64,000 nucleotides of DNA from Achatina immaculata (taxonomy: Eukaryota; Mollusca; Gastropoda; Stylommatophora; Achatinidae), in assembly GCA_009760885.1 (NCBI GenBank), contig CM019691.1, positions 28,705,314-28,769,313 on the forward strand, in the 5' to 3' direction. The notes under the pieces were generated by a model. The model ran no database searches. It worked only from the letters and a program-made list of their open reading frames with translations, and had not been told where the DNA came from. The position numbers and the translations under genes were made by a program. Positions 12,266-23,335 of this stretch are shown here, in pieces (within the stretch, counting starts at the first letter, position 1; the number at the start of each line of letters is the position of its first letter).

Positions 12266-12700
12266 TGAATTGCAACAGAATAGTGACAAGAAAACTATGT
12301 GGTAAAGATTTACCTACAACAAAACTACAACGCAATATTTCGCTCTATATCTTTGTCAGGAGAATACCAGCAATATACACATACATACACACACACATAC
12401 ACGCACGCATACATGCGCACACGCGCTCTCTCTCTCACACACACACACACATAAAGATGAGAATCAGTTACGTTATTACCGAAAGTAAAATATAAATTTT
12501 TCTATACATTCAGATATACATATAAAACACGACATTCGGTTAGATCTGCAACACCAGACTTTTATTTAACATATGTTTGCAGTTTCGCTTGTAAGATGTT
12601 TCCTATATCTAGAACAAAGCATTATATGTATATAAAGTACGTAGATAATTAATATTTTGAGCATATGCAGTCTATCCTCCTTGTAAGAAAGAAGGGCACC
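12266..12700. other. Unrecognised sequence with (CA)n and (CT)n tracts
   Basis: Microsatellites lie at 12379-12400 and 12424-12452. No gene seen. Confidence 0.4.
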
Positions 12701-12764
12701 AAATGCTAAGTCTTTACTTTTTCGTTTATTTTTCGTGGTTTTATTTGTTGTGTTATTTTTTTAA

Positions 12765-12970
12765 TATGGTCCCTGAAAAAGGCTTTTGTCGAAATATTGG
12801 TTTGTTGCATGTTCCTCGTTTATACATACTCATCTTACTTTCTGCCACTCTCGTTCTTGTCCATTTTCCTCACTCTTTCTGTCTTTTTGTGAAACTGAAC
12901 CATACTCCTCTGTCTGTTTTTATTGCTAGAACCAGTTTTACCTCATTCGTCTTTCCTCTTTTGAGAGAGT
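12765..12970 (+). mobile_element. Possible Penelope-like element fragment
   Basis: CCTGAAAAAGGCTTTTGTCG AAATATTGG is followed by sequence shared with 39365-39600 (-) and 39675-39835 (+). The 'CTGAARAAGGC..GYCGAAA' core resembles the hammerhead-like motif of Penelope-type retroelement ends. No RT domain is present, so the class is an inference. Confidence 0.5.
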
Positions 12971-13019
12971 TGTTATTCTCATATTTTTGCAAGTTAATTT
13001 TATGAATTTCATCATGAAA

Positions 13020-13077
13020 TGGTGGCACATTAAAAGGTAAACTGATCATTAGGAGATCTTTTCCAAGCTCGAAGATG

Positions 13078-13123
<46 letters not shown>

Positions 13124-13292
13124 GATGTTAATGTGCGAAAGATTAAATTTCGTTTTGCAAAGGGTGAATAACTGGGCACGTGGGTCCGCCTGATATGCTG
13201 CATTTGAGAGTGGCAGAGAACGCGAGAGACTGAGAGAGAGAGAGAGAGAGAGAGAGAGTAAGGGAGAGAGAGAATAAAAGAGAGCGAGAGAG
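13020..13292 (-). mobile_element. CR1/jockey-like LINE 3' end relic with (GA)n tracts
   Basis: 'gggtgaataactgggcacg' and 'gggtccgcctgatatgctgc' on + match the 59845-59890 region (TTGGGCACGCAGGCCCGTCT). (GA)n tracts lie at 13080-13115 and 13230-13290. Degenerate. Confidence 0.5.
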
Positions 13293-13697
13293 AATGTTTC
13301 TTATACATTACCAACTCTTAATCTCTGGGATGTCGTTAATAATAGAATCTGTTCCAACCAAAGGCTGTTTATTTCCTGGGAATATTATATTCAAACTGCG
13401 CGCTTTATCTTCGCGTGTATTTCCTAGATTTTCTAGCACGACTGTGAATCCAGCCGCCAAATCCTCCTCCATGATTCGTCAGTTTTTACTGAATACTTTT
13501 TTTCTGGAATACCATCCAGTTCCAACCGCGACTCCACCCAAAGGTTCTTGCAGATCTGAGTCTTTCTGCTGTCCAACTTCTTCATAAAATAATCTATTTC
13601 TAGCCTATTCCGAGCTCATATTCCATCTAAATTACTTCTAAATCCGTAGAACTACTCGTATTGTACAGCCCTCTTTTCGAGTGGCGTTTTTAAGCGT
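13293..13697. other. No recognised feature
   Basis: The 97-residue frame here has no recognisable motif and no flanking splice evidence. Confidence 0.35.
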
Positions 13698-13700
13698 AAT

Positions 13701-13739
<39 letters not shown>

Positions 13740-13785
13740 GATTTGCATGTCCCTTGCGGAAATTTGCTTCCTAACATTCCTGGTC
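13698..13785 (-). mobile_element. LINE family C, 3' terminus with (ATTG)n tail
   Basis: (AATC)n at 13700-13739 on + is followed by 'gatttgcatgtcccttgcgg', the antisense 3' end of family C also seen at 23745, 37640 and 63555. Only ~45 bp of element remain. Confidence 0.75.
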
Positions 13786-14924
13786 ACGGCACACTAAAAG
13801 CGTATCCCCCCCGGGGACAAGTACAGATTTGACAGCAGGGCGCCACTGAACTAGTATTAGTGTATTACTGACGGGTCCAAGGCATCAAGAGATGGAATTT
13901 TGTGGCCTTTAACTGTATCTTTATAGACTTACATGTTGTTGTTACCTGTAAGAGTTGGCAACACTACTATACCAAAAAGGCAGTCTTGTTACTATGGTAT
14001 ACCCTGAGTGACACAGCAACAATGCCAGGTTCGCAATTGCTACAAAAAAAAAAACAAAACGACAGTGTCACGTACGAAAGCTTTGACAAGACTTCCCATT
14101 CACTGGACAGGACTAACAGCAAGGAAACTCCATTAAGGATTAATAGTTCAACTACAGAGATGCATATCAAACATTTATTCAATGAAGAAATGAACGATGA
14201 AAATGGAGATGAGAAAAGAAGACGAGCTGCCAACATGGCAGGTTGAATCAAGAAACATTACAAGAGCTTCCCGGGTGCGTAGTCAGCGCCATGGGGAAGA
14301 AACTAGTGACGACTATAAGCAATTATAAAGAACTACAGTACTTACAAATTTGTGAACGTCCACACAAATCTCCAGAACACACAATTCTGTCCCGATAAGG
14401 ACAACACTATTAGCAGCCTAGATTTCGCTAACAAAGAAAAGACGTGTACTAAAAGACAATATGCTGAAACTGAAATATAATACATCACTGACTACTTGTA
14501 AACTTCTCAAATGGAAAACATGACTACTGAGCAAAACTACTACAAAAAAATTCCTCCCTAATAAAACTTACTCCAGCTAAAATATCCCGTACTAAATCTT
14601 CTCATGATTCCCGAATATTCTATCGTGAAGGAAAGCTCACTGCACGTTTTTCTAAACTTTGGTTTCTTAAACAATTTCCTTAACAAAAACTCTGTCTTTA
14701 TTACTAAATTTAGTAAAGTTGACACCTAAAAATTTTTCCTAACTAAGTTCAGATATCCGGTGCACATTCACGCTACCCGTCAAAGTTACCTGAGCTGACT
14801 AACATTTCGCCTGGAAAGTGAGATGACTCATTCTAAAAAATCGATATTGCAACAAAGGACACAATAAAGTGCCTTTACTATTACAGTTTATAATCTCCCT
14901 TATACTAACCGAACAATATACTAT
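13786..14924. other. No recognised feature
   Basis: A 114-codon frame at 13902-14246 (Lys/Asn/Ser/Glu-rich at its end) has no motif that I recognise and poor support. The rest is AT-rich without structure. Confidence 0.4.
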
Positions 14925-15640
14925 CACAAACTCTCCTTTTGATGTCTCTGTTGTAAGCAAGATGCCCTGCTGCTGATGAATCCATTCACAGATCGTCAAC
15001 GATGTCTTGCAGCCATCTTCGCCTTGGTCTTCCTCTCTCTTTTCCCCATTATGTACCCTTCCAAAACTGTCTTCTCTAAGTTCTCATAACGTTTAATAAG
15101 TCCAAAATATTTAAGTTTTTTTTTTCTATTTAATACTCTTTACTAGCAAACCTTCTTCAATATTAAATTCTTGTAGTATGGATATATTTGTTCTTTTTTG
15201 TGTCCATTATATTTGAAGAACTTTTCTATAACACTTACATACAAAGGGATTTATGTGTTTCTCGGCTGTTTTGTTTAAGTGTCCAGGTCTCACAGGCATA
15301 TGTTGCGATGGGAAAGATGCAAGCTCTTAAAAATCTTATTTTTGTTGTTCTGCTTGTTCCTCCCCACGGTTTCTTTAGTTGATTTGTTTTTTAAAAGAAC
15401 GATATATGCCCTCCTTTTAATTTCCCTCTTTGTCTCTCCATTATTAATTAGTAATGATCCAATACATTAAAAACTCTCCACCTCTTCCAGTATATATTTT
15501 CCAGCTGCCTTATTTGTTTTGTCTGTTGTCATCAATTTAGTTTTCTTTGCATTAAGATAAAGGTTTTGCTCTTCATTATTCTTACGGACTGATATAATTA
15601 ATTTTTCCATTCCTTTTTGTGTTGTGGACAACCGTTATAG
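14925..15640 (-). mobile_element. LINE family C, 3' portion
   Basis: Read on the minus strand, it has the end of ORF2: 'ETWTLK' region near 15290, then 'KYFGLIKRYENLEKTVLEG', 'YIMGKRE', and a degenerate 'DDL.MDSSAAGHLAYNR' region. It is frameshifted. It ends ~140 bp upstream of SLC4 exon 1. Confidence 0.75.
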
Positions 15641-15778
15641 TACACTTGTTATTTTACTCCTCCATAAATTATTCCTGTTATGTTATTGTACACCTATTAT
15701 TGAATCATCTCCAGCGACTGTTAATGTACAACATCTGTCTTCAGCACCGTGATTAAAGTCTGAAGACAAACAGCCATC

Positions 15779-15857
15779 ATGTCTAACGACGACGGAGGCG
15801 ATTCGCCAGATCTGAACAGAAACCAGAACTGGAAAGCCAATGGGGCGCCACCAAAAT
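15779..15857 (+). CDS. SLC4 transporter, coding exon 1 (start codon)
   Basis: It encodes residues 1-26, beginning MSNDDGGDSPDLN, a hydrophilic acidic head as expected for a cytoplasmic N terminus. The ATG has A at -3. An in-frame TGA at 15761-15763 lies just upstream, which supports this ATG as the start. The exon ends after one base of codon 27 at a clear GTAAGT donor (15858). A CTTCAG at 15739-15744 could be an acceptor for a preceding non-coding exon, or this may be the first exon. The head is not conserved enough to prove the call alone; phase agreement with exon 2 is the main support. Confidence 0.7.
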
Positions 15858-16149
15858 GTAAGTGAATTAAGTCGGTTTTTTTTTCACGCAAATAATGCAA
15901 AAGGAATGAACAATTATCGTCCCAATTATGACGATCATAGTCTCGACTGTGCTTAGTTCAGGGTAGAAAATATCGCCACTTTTAAAAAGCCACTTATTCA
16001 GCACTTTTGCTGTTTTGATTATTATTACCATTAATATCATTACCCCGTCATTATTATTATTAGAGGTATCACCGCGATTACCTTTACCATAGCCAACGTT
16101 TTTATTTCCCGCATGCCAAGTTTGTTTGAGGGTGGCCATTATTATAGCT

Positions 16150-16150
16150 G

Positions 16151-16183
<33 letters not shown>

Positions 16184-16375
16184 GTGATATGTCCTTTCCA
16201 GAACGTTGTCCCTCTCACTGCGGTCTTGTGCAAGCTGTCCAGCGTCTCGACGTGACATATTTAGACTTTTCTATGATGTCCTGAGTCCTCTTGTGGCGAA
16301 GTCGCCCTTTGTTTTCTTTTGCCGGGCACTATGACTTCTACTAATCAACCTTTCCGAACTAGTATAGTTTCACAT
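16150..16375 (-). mobile_element. LINE family B, 3' end with (ATG)n tail
   Basis: In intron 1 of SLC4. On + it shows (CAT)n at 16153-16181, then 'gatatgtcctttccagaacg' through 'ttgccgggcactatgacttc'. The same order occurs at 50944-51185 (-) and, reversed, at 21980-22160 (+). Confidence 0.8.
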
Positions 16376-16464
16376 GCGTCTATATCATATGACGGTTTAT
16401 CATCATCATCATCATCATCATCATCGATACTTCCAACATTAAAGAAATGGTAATGCCTCCTCAG

Positions 16465-16563
16465 TCATTAAGAAGAGCTCCTCGCTATACCTCAACGTAC
16501 GAATGCCGCTTCGACACCAAAGGCCCTCTATCTGTGCTGAGTTAATGGAGACCGGTCCTGGAG
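16465..16563 (+). CDS. SLC4 transporter, coding exon 2
   Basis: This 99-nt exon lies between a CCTCCTCAG acceptor and a GGAG/GTAAGT donor. Read in the phase left by exon 1 it is open throughout and gives residues 27-59. It contains 'SSSLYLNVRMPLRHQRP', which resembles the conserved beta-strand element (LFIGVHVPLG-type) near the N terminus of Na+-coupled SLC4 proteins. Another frame meets a TAA near the 3' end, so the open frame is phase-specific. The pyrimidine tract is weak and interrupted. It has no entry as a long ORF because it is short and lacks a useful ATG. Confidence 0.75.
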
Positions 16564-16607
16564 GTAAGTTTGTGCTTTTATCCTTGACCAACGTTTTTTT
16601 TTAATAA

Positions 16608-16810
16608 AAAAAGGGTGAATATATCACATCGAAATGAGTGAATATACCCGTTAAAAGGAGTGAATATATCACATTAAAACAGTGAATATACCACACCAAA
16701 AAGAGTGAACACATCACATCAGAAAGAGTGAATATACCACATCAGTAAGAGTGAATATACCACATTAAAAAGAGTGAATGTACCACATCAATAAGAGTGA
16801 ATATACCAAG
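16608..16810 (+). repeat. ~21-bp minisatellite, ~9 copies
   Basis: Units of the type GAGTGAATATACCACATCAA RA with A/C/G changes. It lies at the start of SLC4 intron 2, ~45 bp after the exon 2 donor. Confidence 0.9.
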
Positions 16811-16824
16811 GTACAGCAGCTTTT

Positions 16825-17153
16825 CAAAAAGGAAGACACAAGTAAATAAATTCACTTACCTCGGAACAACAACAGCTGATGGCAAGTACACAAATGAAAT
16901 AAAATCACGAACAGTTAAGGCAAAAGCAGCTTATTTTACACGAAAAAGATAACTAACAAATAAGAAAACGTCCCCACAAGTGAGAAGAAGAGTATTATGA
17001 TGCTACATAGAACAAGATAAGAAAAGGATGACAAAGAAACGAGAAGAAACAGATATGTGTGATTTTGGAAAAAAAGATGCAACAAATACCATGGACAGAC
17101 AGGAAAAGAAACGAAAAGTGCTCTTGGAGAAGCTTCAGAAAACAAAGAAAATT

Positions 17154-17191
<38 letters not shown>

Positions 17192-17420
17192 GAGACCATC
17201 AAAATGCCTTGGACATGTCAAGAGAAGACAGAAATTACAGAACTTGTTAATGTCCTGAAAATTCGAAGGAAAAAAGGAAGAGAGGAAGGCCAAGAGAAAA
17301 ACATCTGCGAACAAAGTGGCATGGAAAAAGAGAAGCATTTAAATTGATTGGAACACCAAGGACCGTACAAAATGGAGAAGTCTGATGACCAATGCTATCT
17401 GGCAAGGCACATATAATAAT
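16825..17420 (+). mobile_element. LINE ORF2 C-terminal remnant
   Basis: The + strand gives 'KFTYLGTTTADGKYTNEIKS', 'RTVKAKAAYFTRK', later a degenerate 'GH.KRRQ' and 'GRPREKH', and ends 'DRTKW..L..NAIWQGT'. (AAT)n at 17156-17190 interrupts it. The order F-T-Y-L-G ... GRP ... GT is typical of LINE 3' coding ends. Located in SLC4 intron 2. Confidence 0.75.
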
Positions 17421-17838
17421 AAAAAACAACAGTTCAGTGACATTAATTCTCACGTAATTTATTGTATTGAGTAAAAATCTTCAGTGAAATAAAGGACACA
17501 CGATAAATTGTTAATAATAAAAAAAAAACCAGACTATTAGAAAGAAGGAAAAAAAGACTAATTGGGAGAAAGAAAGAAAGTGAAAGAAAGTGCATCACAA
17601 ATAGTGGTTTGAGAAAATAAATATGAATATTCAAATGTTTAGATCGATTTATAAATGACGAGTTGAATACGTGGATTGATAGAAACATTTTGAAGCACAA
17701 GAAAGAAACACGAGAAGAGGCAACAAACAAACAAAAAAGGACGCTTAAACTGTGCAATGATAATAATAAATTAGTCGATAAAATAATAATACGAAAAACG
17801 AAAATGACGTTGAGATGCTTATCTCCCCCTTCTTTCAG
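17421..17838. other. SLC4 intron 2 distal part, no other feature
   Basis: A-rich sequence ending in the exon 3 acceptor. Confidence 0.5.
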
Positions 17839-18004
17839 TCACAAACTTAAGGGCGTTCGGAAGTTCCACCTACGACCCGGCAGACAAAGTGCAGACGCTT
17901 ATCAATCAAGTACGGGACCCCAAGCATCGAACTAGACGCCTTTTCGTGGAGATGGACGTTCTCACACAGAGAGGAGAAGACTTCGAGTGGAGAGAATGGG
18001 CCAG
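17839..18004 (+). CDS. SLC4 transporter, coding exon 3
   Basis: This 166-nt exon follows a strong acceptor (CCCCTTCTTTCAG) and ends at CCAG/GTACGA. It encodes residues 60-115. 'SSTYDPADKVQTLINQ' matches the family segment leading into the first structured part of the cytoplasmic domain, and 'LFVEMDVLTQ' with 'EWREWAR' matches the LFTEMDEL and EWKETARW blocks. The last codon (Arg115) is split 2+1 and completed by exon 4, giving the conserved ARW. It sits between a LINE fragment upstream and a G-rich tract just after the donor. Confidence 0.92.
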
Positions 18005-19770
18005 GTACGAGAAGGGGGGGGGGGGAGGTGTTGTTATTTGGGAATGTTTGATCAGCGGCGGCGAAAATTGTGTGTGCATTTTGTGGAGAGAAAGTTTAAA
18101 CAAGGACAAAGAAATACGCCTTTTCTTTTTTAGGGAATAGTTCTAGGGGTAGAGGAGGGAGGAGTGAAATTATGGAGGTAAGAAGGAAAGGAAGGGGGGG
18201 GGAGTAGTATGCTGAGTAGATGAAAAGGATGAGAAGAGGAAGACGAGAGGGAAGGGGGTGGGGATGAGCGATGTTTAAAAAAAAGAAGGAAAAAAAGGTG
18301 TAAAAATATTATGCCTGTGAGTGACTTCCTGTAAAAGATGGTGGACAACGTTGACGGCGTCCATGTCCTCTGTCCGGGCACGTGGAAACTGTGCTCACAC
18401 TCAAGGTCTGGAGAAGAAGGAAGACTTCGTCAGAGCGACGGGGCTGCAGGTATAGCATGACCAACCAATACTCGAAGGCGGAAGAAGAAGAAGAAGAAGA
18501 AGAAGAAGAAGAAGAATGGCACTGGGTAGTGTCCCATTCATTTTAGAGGACCCTGCACCCCTCACTCTTCACTAACTCCCCCCCCCCCACCCGTTATCCT
18601 CCCCTCGAGTCGTTGGTTTAACGTGTTAGCTGCTTTATTTTCCCGTTCCCAGAGTCACTTGCCTTTAACATTAAAAGCTTGATCTCCATTTTATCCCTGG
18701 ACTTCATTTCATCATAATACATTCGGTTAAAAGTGGCTTTTGAAAAGAATGACCTCTTCATTATTTCTTCAGTAAATTTTATTGAAACATTCAAGATCTG
18801 GAGATAAATATGAAAGTAACTGAAATGAAAATTAGAAAATGCAAACGACACAAACTTTTACTTTAGTGCAAGAAAAAAAAAGACTCATATTTTTCAACAG
18901 AGTCCCCCTTGTCTTACAGTGTATTTGCACCATCTGTGAAACAGGGCCTAAATTCTAGTAAGAAAAAAAAACAACATTTGTTTCGACTTTACACCCACCG
19001 GTGCACCGCGTCCCTTGCGGTCTTGCCCAGTACGGCCGGCGTCATGCAAACTTGTTATGTCTGCCTTGAAACTTCGTAACCTAGCTGTGGATTCGAGCCT
19101 TGCACATGCACTCATGCCCGCACACAGCAGGTATTTCGCATTGTTGTGTCCGAAGAGTTTAGGCCCTTATGGCAAACAAGAATCGGAGGACAGAACGCAC
19201 TTCTTCTTCTTTGGAGTATCTCTGCAACGTAGACGTCATCTTGACATGCCCCGCTATTCTTGGATTCTTGCTTAGCGACAGAAGTGCCCTTTACTGACAT
19301 CCCCGAGCTTGGCGCTTACAGATGGTATAACTAAAGGACTTATGTGTTCTTTCTGAAATTTTATTCACATTTTCCAGCTTTCATTTGATTCGACCCTCAT
19401 AAATAAAACTTGTTATAACAGTTTTTATAACCATCTGTATGCAGAGAAGAACAAGTGTCCAGTTCATAGTATCCACTCTAATAGTGTACCGTCAACTGAT
19501 TGATTAAGAAAACGAAAGGACAAAGTAGGAAGTAATGATTTTGAAAAAAAAAGAATCCTGACAACGTAAGCAAAGATGATGTAATGATGTCTGAGTGGTA
19601 TAGACTGACACTAATAAATGAGAGTAATCCGCTGAATTTTAAGAATGGAAAGTGTTCGCCAAATCGATAATGTTGTGAGCGCTGTCAGTGGTATTGCTAG
19701 CAACAAACAGAGCATTCGGTATCGATATCGTTAAGAGAGCTTCATACTGGGGGTAAATCTTGGCATGGTT
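18005..19770. other. SLC4 intron 3, no gene recognised
   Basis: It contains G-rich tracts (18014-18025, 18196-18204), a purine-rich block to 18300, and (GAA)n at 18481-18513. 18330-18480 could be a LINE tail ending in (GAA)n, but I could not confirm it. Confidence 0.4.
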
Positions 19771-19774
19771 TAGG

Positions 19775-20430
19775 CCGGTGGTTCCCAACCTTTTGTTGAA
19801 CGAGGCCCTAAACCAGCAATGGTGCGTTCCTCGCTACCATAGATCACCCCTCGTAGATGATCCGTGACCCTGAACCAACAACGTTCAGTGACCCACGGCT
19901 CAGGGAAAAGATGCTTGAAAATACTGAAATATTCAACAAAAATTAAATATTACGATTTAGTGTCTTCAACATGGCGTAAGTCCTTCTTCTTGTTCTCTCT
20001 GAAACTTCGAGCGAGTTTTCTTTGCAGGCGATGAGGTAAAGATGAGGCACACCACTTGTCGGCTTGGGACAGTGGTTTCGTGGCAGCTAATTTTTTCAGT
20101 CCCCGAGTTCATCTAAAAAAACAGGGAGTATATAGCACTTCCTTAACAGATTCCACCACCTTGGGAACTGTGGCGATCCCTGCTCCCGTACCCAGGCTAG
20201 TCACGTTGATGGGAGCACCAGCGAAGAGGGGGTTTTGAACAGCTATTGTTCGCCAACCGTGACAAAGCATGTCAGTTACGAGTCACTGCCAAATCACAGC
20301 GTCTTCGCCCAACATAAATTTGCTACTAATCACTAAAAAATATGCGTAAATGTCAGTTCACAATTATCCACCACGTTTACCCCACCTTAAGCTCTAATTT
20401 GGATCGCGATCTGAGGTTGGTAACCAGTGG
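19775..20430. mobile_element. Possible hAT-like non-autonomous element
   Basis: Left terminus CCGGTGGTTCCCAACC; the right terminus reverse-complements to CCACTGGTTACCAACC (13 of 16 matching). This form is typical of hAT-type terminal repeats. No 8-bp target duplication is obvious. Inside, 20040-20245 is shared with 40735-40981 on the other strand. Confidence 0.45.
20040..20245 (+). repeat. Dispersed repeat shared with 40735-40981
   Basis: Both copies contain an 'aaaaaRcagggagtRt' stretch, 'ctttaRcagaYtccaYcacc', 'tgtggcgatccctg' and 'caggctag'. Translations also resemble each other ('KKQGVYSTSL.DS..LGT.AIPAP'). This may reflect recent ancestry rather than coding. No known family recognised. 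Confidence 0.7.
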
Positions 20431-20464
20431 CTGATGGGAAAGGAAGGCTAGTGGTAGTTAGTTA

Positions 20465-20890
20465 GTTCCTGACCTAGAGGTAAATCTTGATAATGCTGGA
20501 GGAACTATTCTGACGTAGAGGTAAATATTGATAACGTTGGAGAAATTATCATGAGATGTTGATAATGTTGGAGAAACTATCATGAGATGTTGATAATGTT
20601 GGAGAAACTATCATGAGATGTTGATAATGTTGGAGAAACTATCATGAGAGGTAGATAATGTTGGAGAAACTATCATGAGAGGTAGATAACGTTGGAGAAA
20701 TTATGCTGACGTATCAGTAGATACTGATAATGGTGGATAAACTATCGTGACCTGACAGTAGATATTCACAATTTTGGAGTAACTATCCTGACGTAACGGC
20801 AAATATTGACATCGTTGGACAAACTGTCCTGACGTAGTTGTACATACCGATAATGTTGGAGGAACTGTACAATCGAAGCGAAAAATGACA
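20465..20890 (+). repeat. ~31-bp minisatellite, diverged at its right end
   Basis: The unit is GATGTTGATAATGTTGGAGA AACTATCATGA. Five near-identical copies lie at 20560-20690; older copies flank them with changes such as 'gacgtagaggtaaat'. Confidence 0.9.
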
Positions 20891-20945
20891 GGAAGAACTT
20901 TCAACAGAAAATAGTTTAACGACCCTTGATGAGCTTCACTATGTG

Positions 20946-21300
20946 AGAAGATGTGCTACAAAGAGTGCCAGTACGGAGTTACTCGTAGAAGATGTGCTAC
21001 AAAGAGTGCCAGTACGGAGTTACTCGTAGAAGATGTGCTACAAAGAGTGCCAGTACGGAGTTACTCGTAGAAGATGTGCTACAAAGAGTGCCAGTACGGA
21101 GTTACTCGTAGAAGATGTGCTACAAAGAGTGCCAGTACGGAGTTACTCGTAGAAGGTGTGCTACAAAGAGTGCCAGTACGGAGTTACTCGTAGAAGATGT
21201 GCTACAAAGAGTGCCAGTACGGAGTTACTCGTAGAAGATGTGCTACAAAGAGTGCCAGTACGGAGTTACTCGTAGAAGGTGTGCTACAATTAGTGCCAAT
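20946..21300 (+). repeat. 41-bp minisatellite, ~8.5 copies
   Basis: The unit is AGAAGATGTGCTACAAAGAG TGCCAGTACGGAGTTACTCGT. Copies are almost identical; an 'aaggtg' variant appears twice and the last copy is diverged. This homogeneity suggests recent expansion. Confidence 0.96.
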
Positions 21301-21725
21301 ACGGCGTTACTCGAAGAACTAACAGTAATGATAATATCTGGCCAGTCTATCCAACTAATATTTAGCTGTTAGTGTGTCCTTGTAATAGCCAGCTTGATTC
21401 GCCTTCATCAGACGTTGCGTGAAGGTTTTGAAATAGAACGCACACGGGATGATGAGTGAGTATGATGTCATTCAACATATTTTTTTTAAAAAATGATCCA
21501 AAAGGCAGCTTTTCGACCTGGCGTCATCTCATTCAGGACAAAATTTCTTCCCTATTGGCCAGGTGCATCATGAGAAGATGTAGAGTCTTGATCAACTCTG
21601 GTGCTTGAAACATCCTGTTAACAATGTGATTTCCCGCTCTTTCTGGGCGATAGCTGCACCACTGAAACTAGCTTAAATAACGAATATGTGGCAAGGTACC
21701 AACAAGAAAACAAAGCTGTGTTTAC
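21301..21725. other. SLC4 intron 3, no feature recognised
   Basis: Nothing recognised on either strand. Confidence 0.4.
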
Positions 21726-22175
21726 TAAGAGCTTAAACATTCCCGGTGCCAACATACTCATGCGAAATGTGGACACTTAACAAACCACCAGAAAAGAGAA
21801 TAACTGTTTTTTAAACGAAATGCTATAGAAGGGCACTTAGAATATCATGGATAGAAAGAAAATCAAATAAAGCGATATTGACGCGATTAGGTGTCATAGA
21901 AAACTGGCTTGTACACACCATCAAAGTTAAAAAGAGGAGATACTTCGGCCACATCAAGAGACATAATAGTCTAGAGAGACTGAATGCAGAAGTGCCCGGC
22001 AAAAGAGAAAAAGGAGCGACGTGGCCGCAGGTGGACTCAGGAAGTATCGGAAAGTCTGAGTATGTCATCTCGAGATGTTGGTCAGATTGCTCAAGATCGC
22101 AATGCGTTCAGATGTAGTGAAAGGGACAGCATTCTGGAAAGGGGGCGTCACATGACAACAACAACAACACGACGA
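21726..22175 (+). mobile_element. LINE family B, 3' end with (CAA)n tail
   Basis: The + strand shows remnants of 'CEMWTL', then 'ENWLVHTIKVKKRRYFGHIK', 'RHNSLERL' and a basic segment, shifting frame to 'RWTQEVSESLSMSSRDVGQI', 'AQDRNAFRCSERDSILERG'. It ends with CACATGACAACAACAACAACA. ORF2 C-terminal region, two or more frameshifts. Confidence 0.8.
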
Positions 22176-22324
22176 TAATTATGAGCTGCAGATAACATAT
22201 ACATAGAGAGATACATAATAAAATTGTATCCACGTTTATAAATAAATTATTTGTTAAGACTAAAATAAACAGAAACGTGTCAGTGAAAAAAAAAGCTGGT
22301 GGTTGCAGTTAAAAACTAATCAGC

Positions 22325-22742
22325 CCTTGGATCACTGTTTTCGTCCAACAAGGACAACTGTTTTCATCCAACAAGGACCACTGTTTTCATCCAACAAGGA
22401 TCACTGTTTTCGTCTAACAAGGATCACTATTTTCATCCAACAAGGACCACTGTTTTCATCCAACAAGGACCACTGTTTTCATCCAACAAGGATCACTGTT
22501 TTCATCCAACAAGGATCACTGTTTTCATCCAACAAGGATCACTGTTTTCATCCAACAAGGATCACTGTTTTCATCCAACAAGAATCACTGTTTTCATCCA
22601 ACAAGGATCACTGTTTTCGTCCAACAACGATCACTGTTTTCATCCAACAAGGATCACTGTTTTCGTCCAACAAGGATCACTGTTTTCATCCAACAAGGAT
22701 CACTCTTTTCATCCAACAAGGATCACTCTTTTCGTCCACCAG
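22325..22742 (+). repeat. 23-bp minisatellite, ~18 copies
   Basis: The unit is CAACAAGGATCACTGTTTTC ATC. Variants are ggatcac/ggaccac and cgtcc/catcc. The 167-codon frame across it is a repeat artefact. Confidence 0.96.
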
Positions 22743-22849
22743 AAGTGAGAGTTTGTTTCAAAACGTAAATGAGGCCTCCTGTAACTTTAGCATTAATATT
22801 ACATAAAGAGAAAGCATTTAAAAACCAACAGACTGGGGCCGCTTTGACA

Positions 22850-23095
22850 TTTAGAGAGAATGAAGGAGGACAGACAAACAAGGATGGCCTAACCAGAACT
22901 GATGAAAGAGAATAGACCAAGAGGTAGGCTTAGTCAGCGACGGCGAGACAAGATATACGCGCTCTTGGGCTGATAATTGGCAAGAACAGATCACAAACAG
23001 AGAGGAATGGAGGCGTGTCTTGTCTACAGCAGTGAACCTCAATGGCCCAGAAAGCTGCTGAAGTCACCACCCGCTCAGATAAGAAGAAGAGGATA
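22850..23095 (+). mobile_element. LINE 3' end remnant
   Basis: The + strand encodes 'KENRPRGRLSQRRRDK' and, in another frame, 'DNWQEQITNREEWRRVLSTA' plus 'VNLNGPE', then (AAG)n. This order (RPRGR ... DRE.WR ... ) is the usual LINE ORF2 tail. Confidence 0.65.
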
Positions 23096-23335
23096 GAGAA
23101 CACATAACCAGTCCATACATCTATGCTGACCTTATTACTGACAGTTTCCGTGCATTTGCCTTTTTCATCGAAGAATGTATTTTTAATTTCTTTAAAAAAT
23201 GTTTTTTTTTCAAATAAGCTTCTTAATCATGAAAGAGCCATAGTAACAATAAAGAATGCGGTATATTTTTAAGACTCAGAATTCGAAGCCATCAAATCAA
23301 ATGGAATCGATGTTAATGTATTTTTCCTTTTAAGA

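Noticed and set aside
13902..14246. 114-codon frame as a gene
   Set aside because: No recognisable motif, no splice or homology support; kept only as an unassigned stretch.
18330..18480. LINE tail ending in (GAA)n
   Set aside because: Position before (GAA)n fits, but I could not find the usual GRPR or W-R-motif in any frame.
22303..22806. 167-codon frame with FSSNKDHCF repeats
   Set aside because: 23-bp minisatellite; 3 x 23 cycles all frames without stops.
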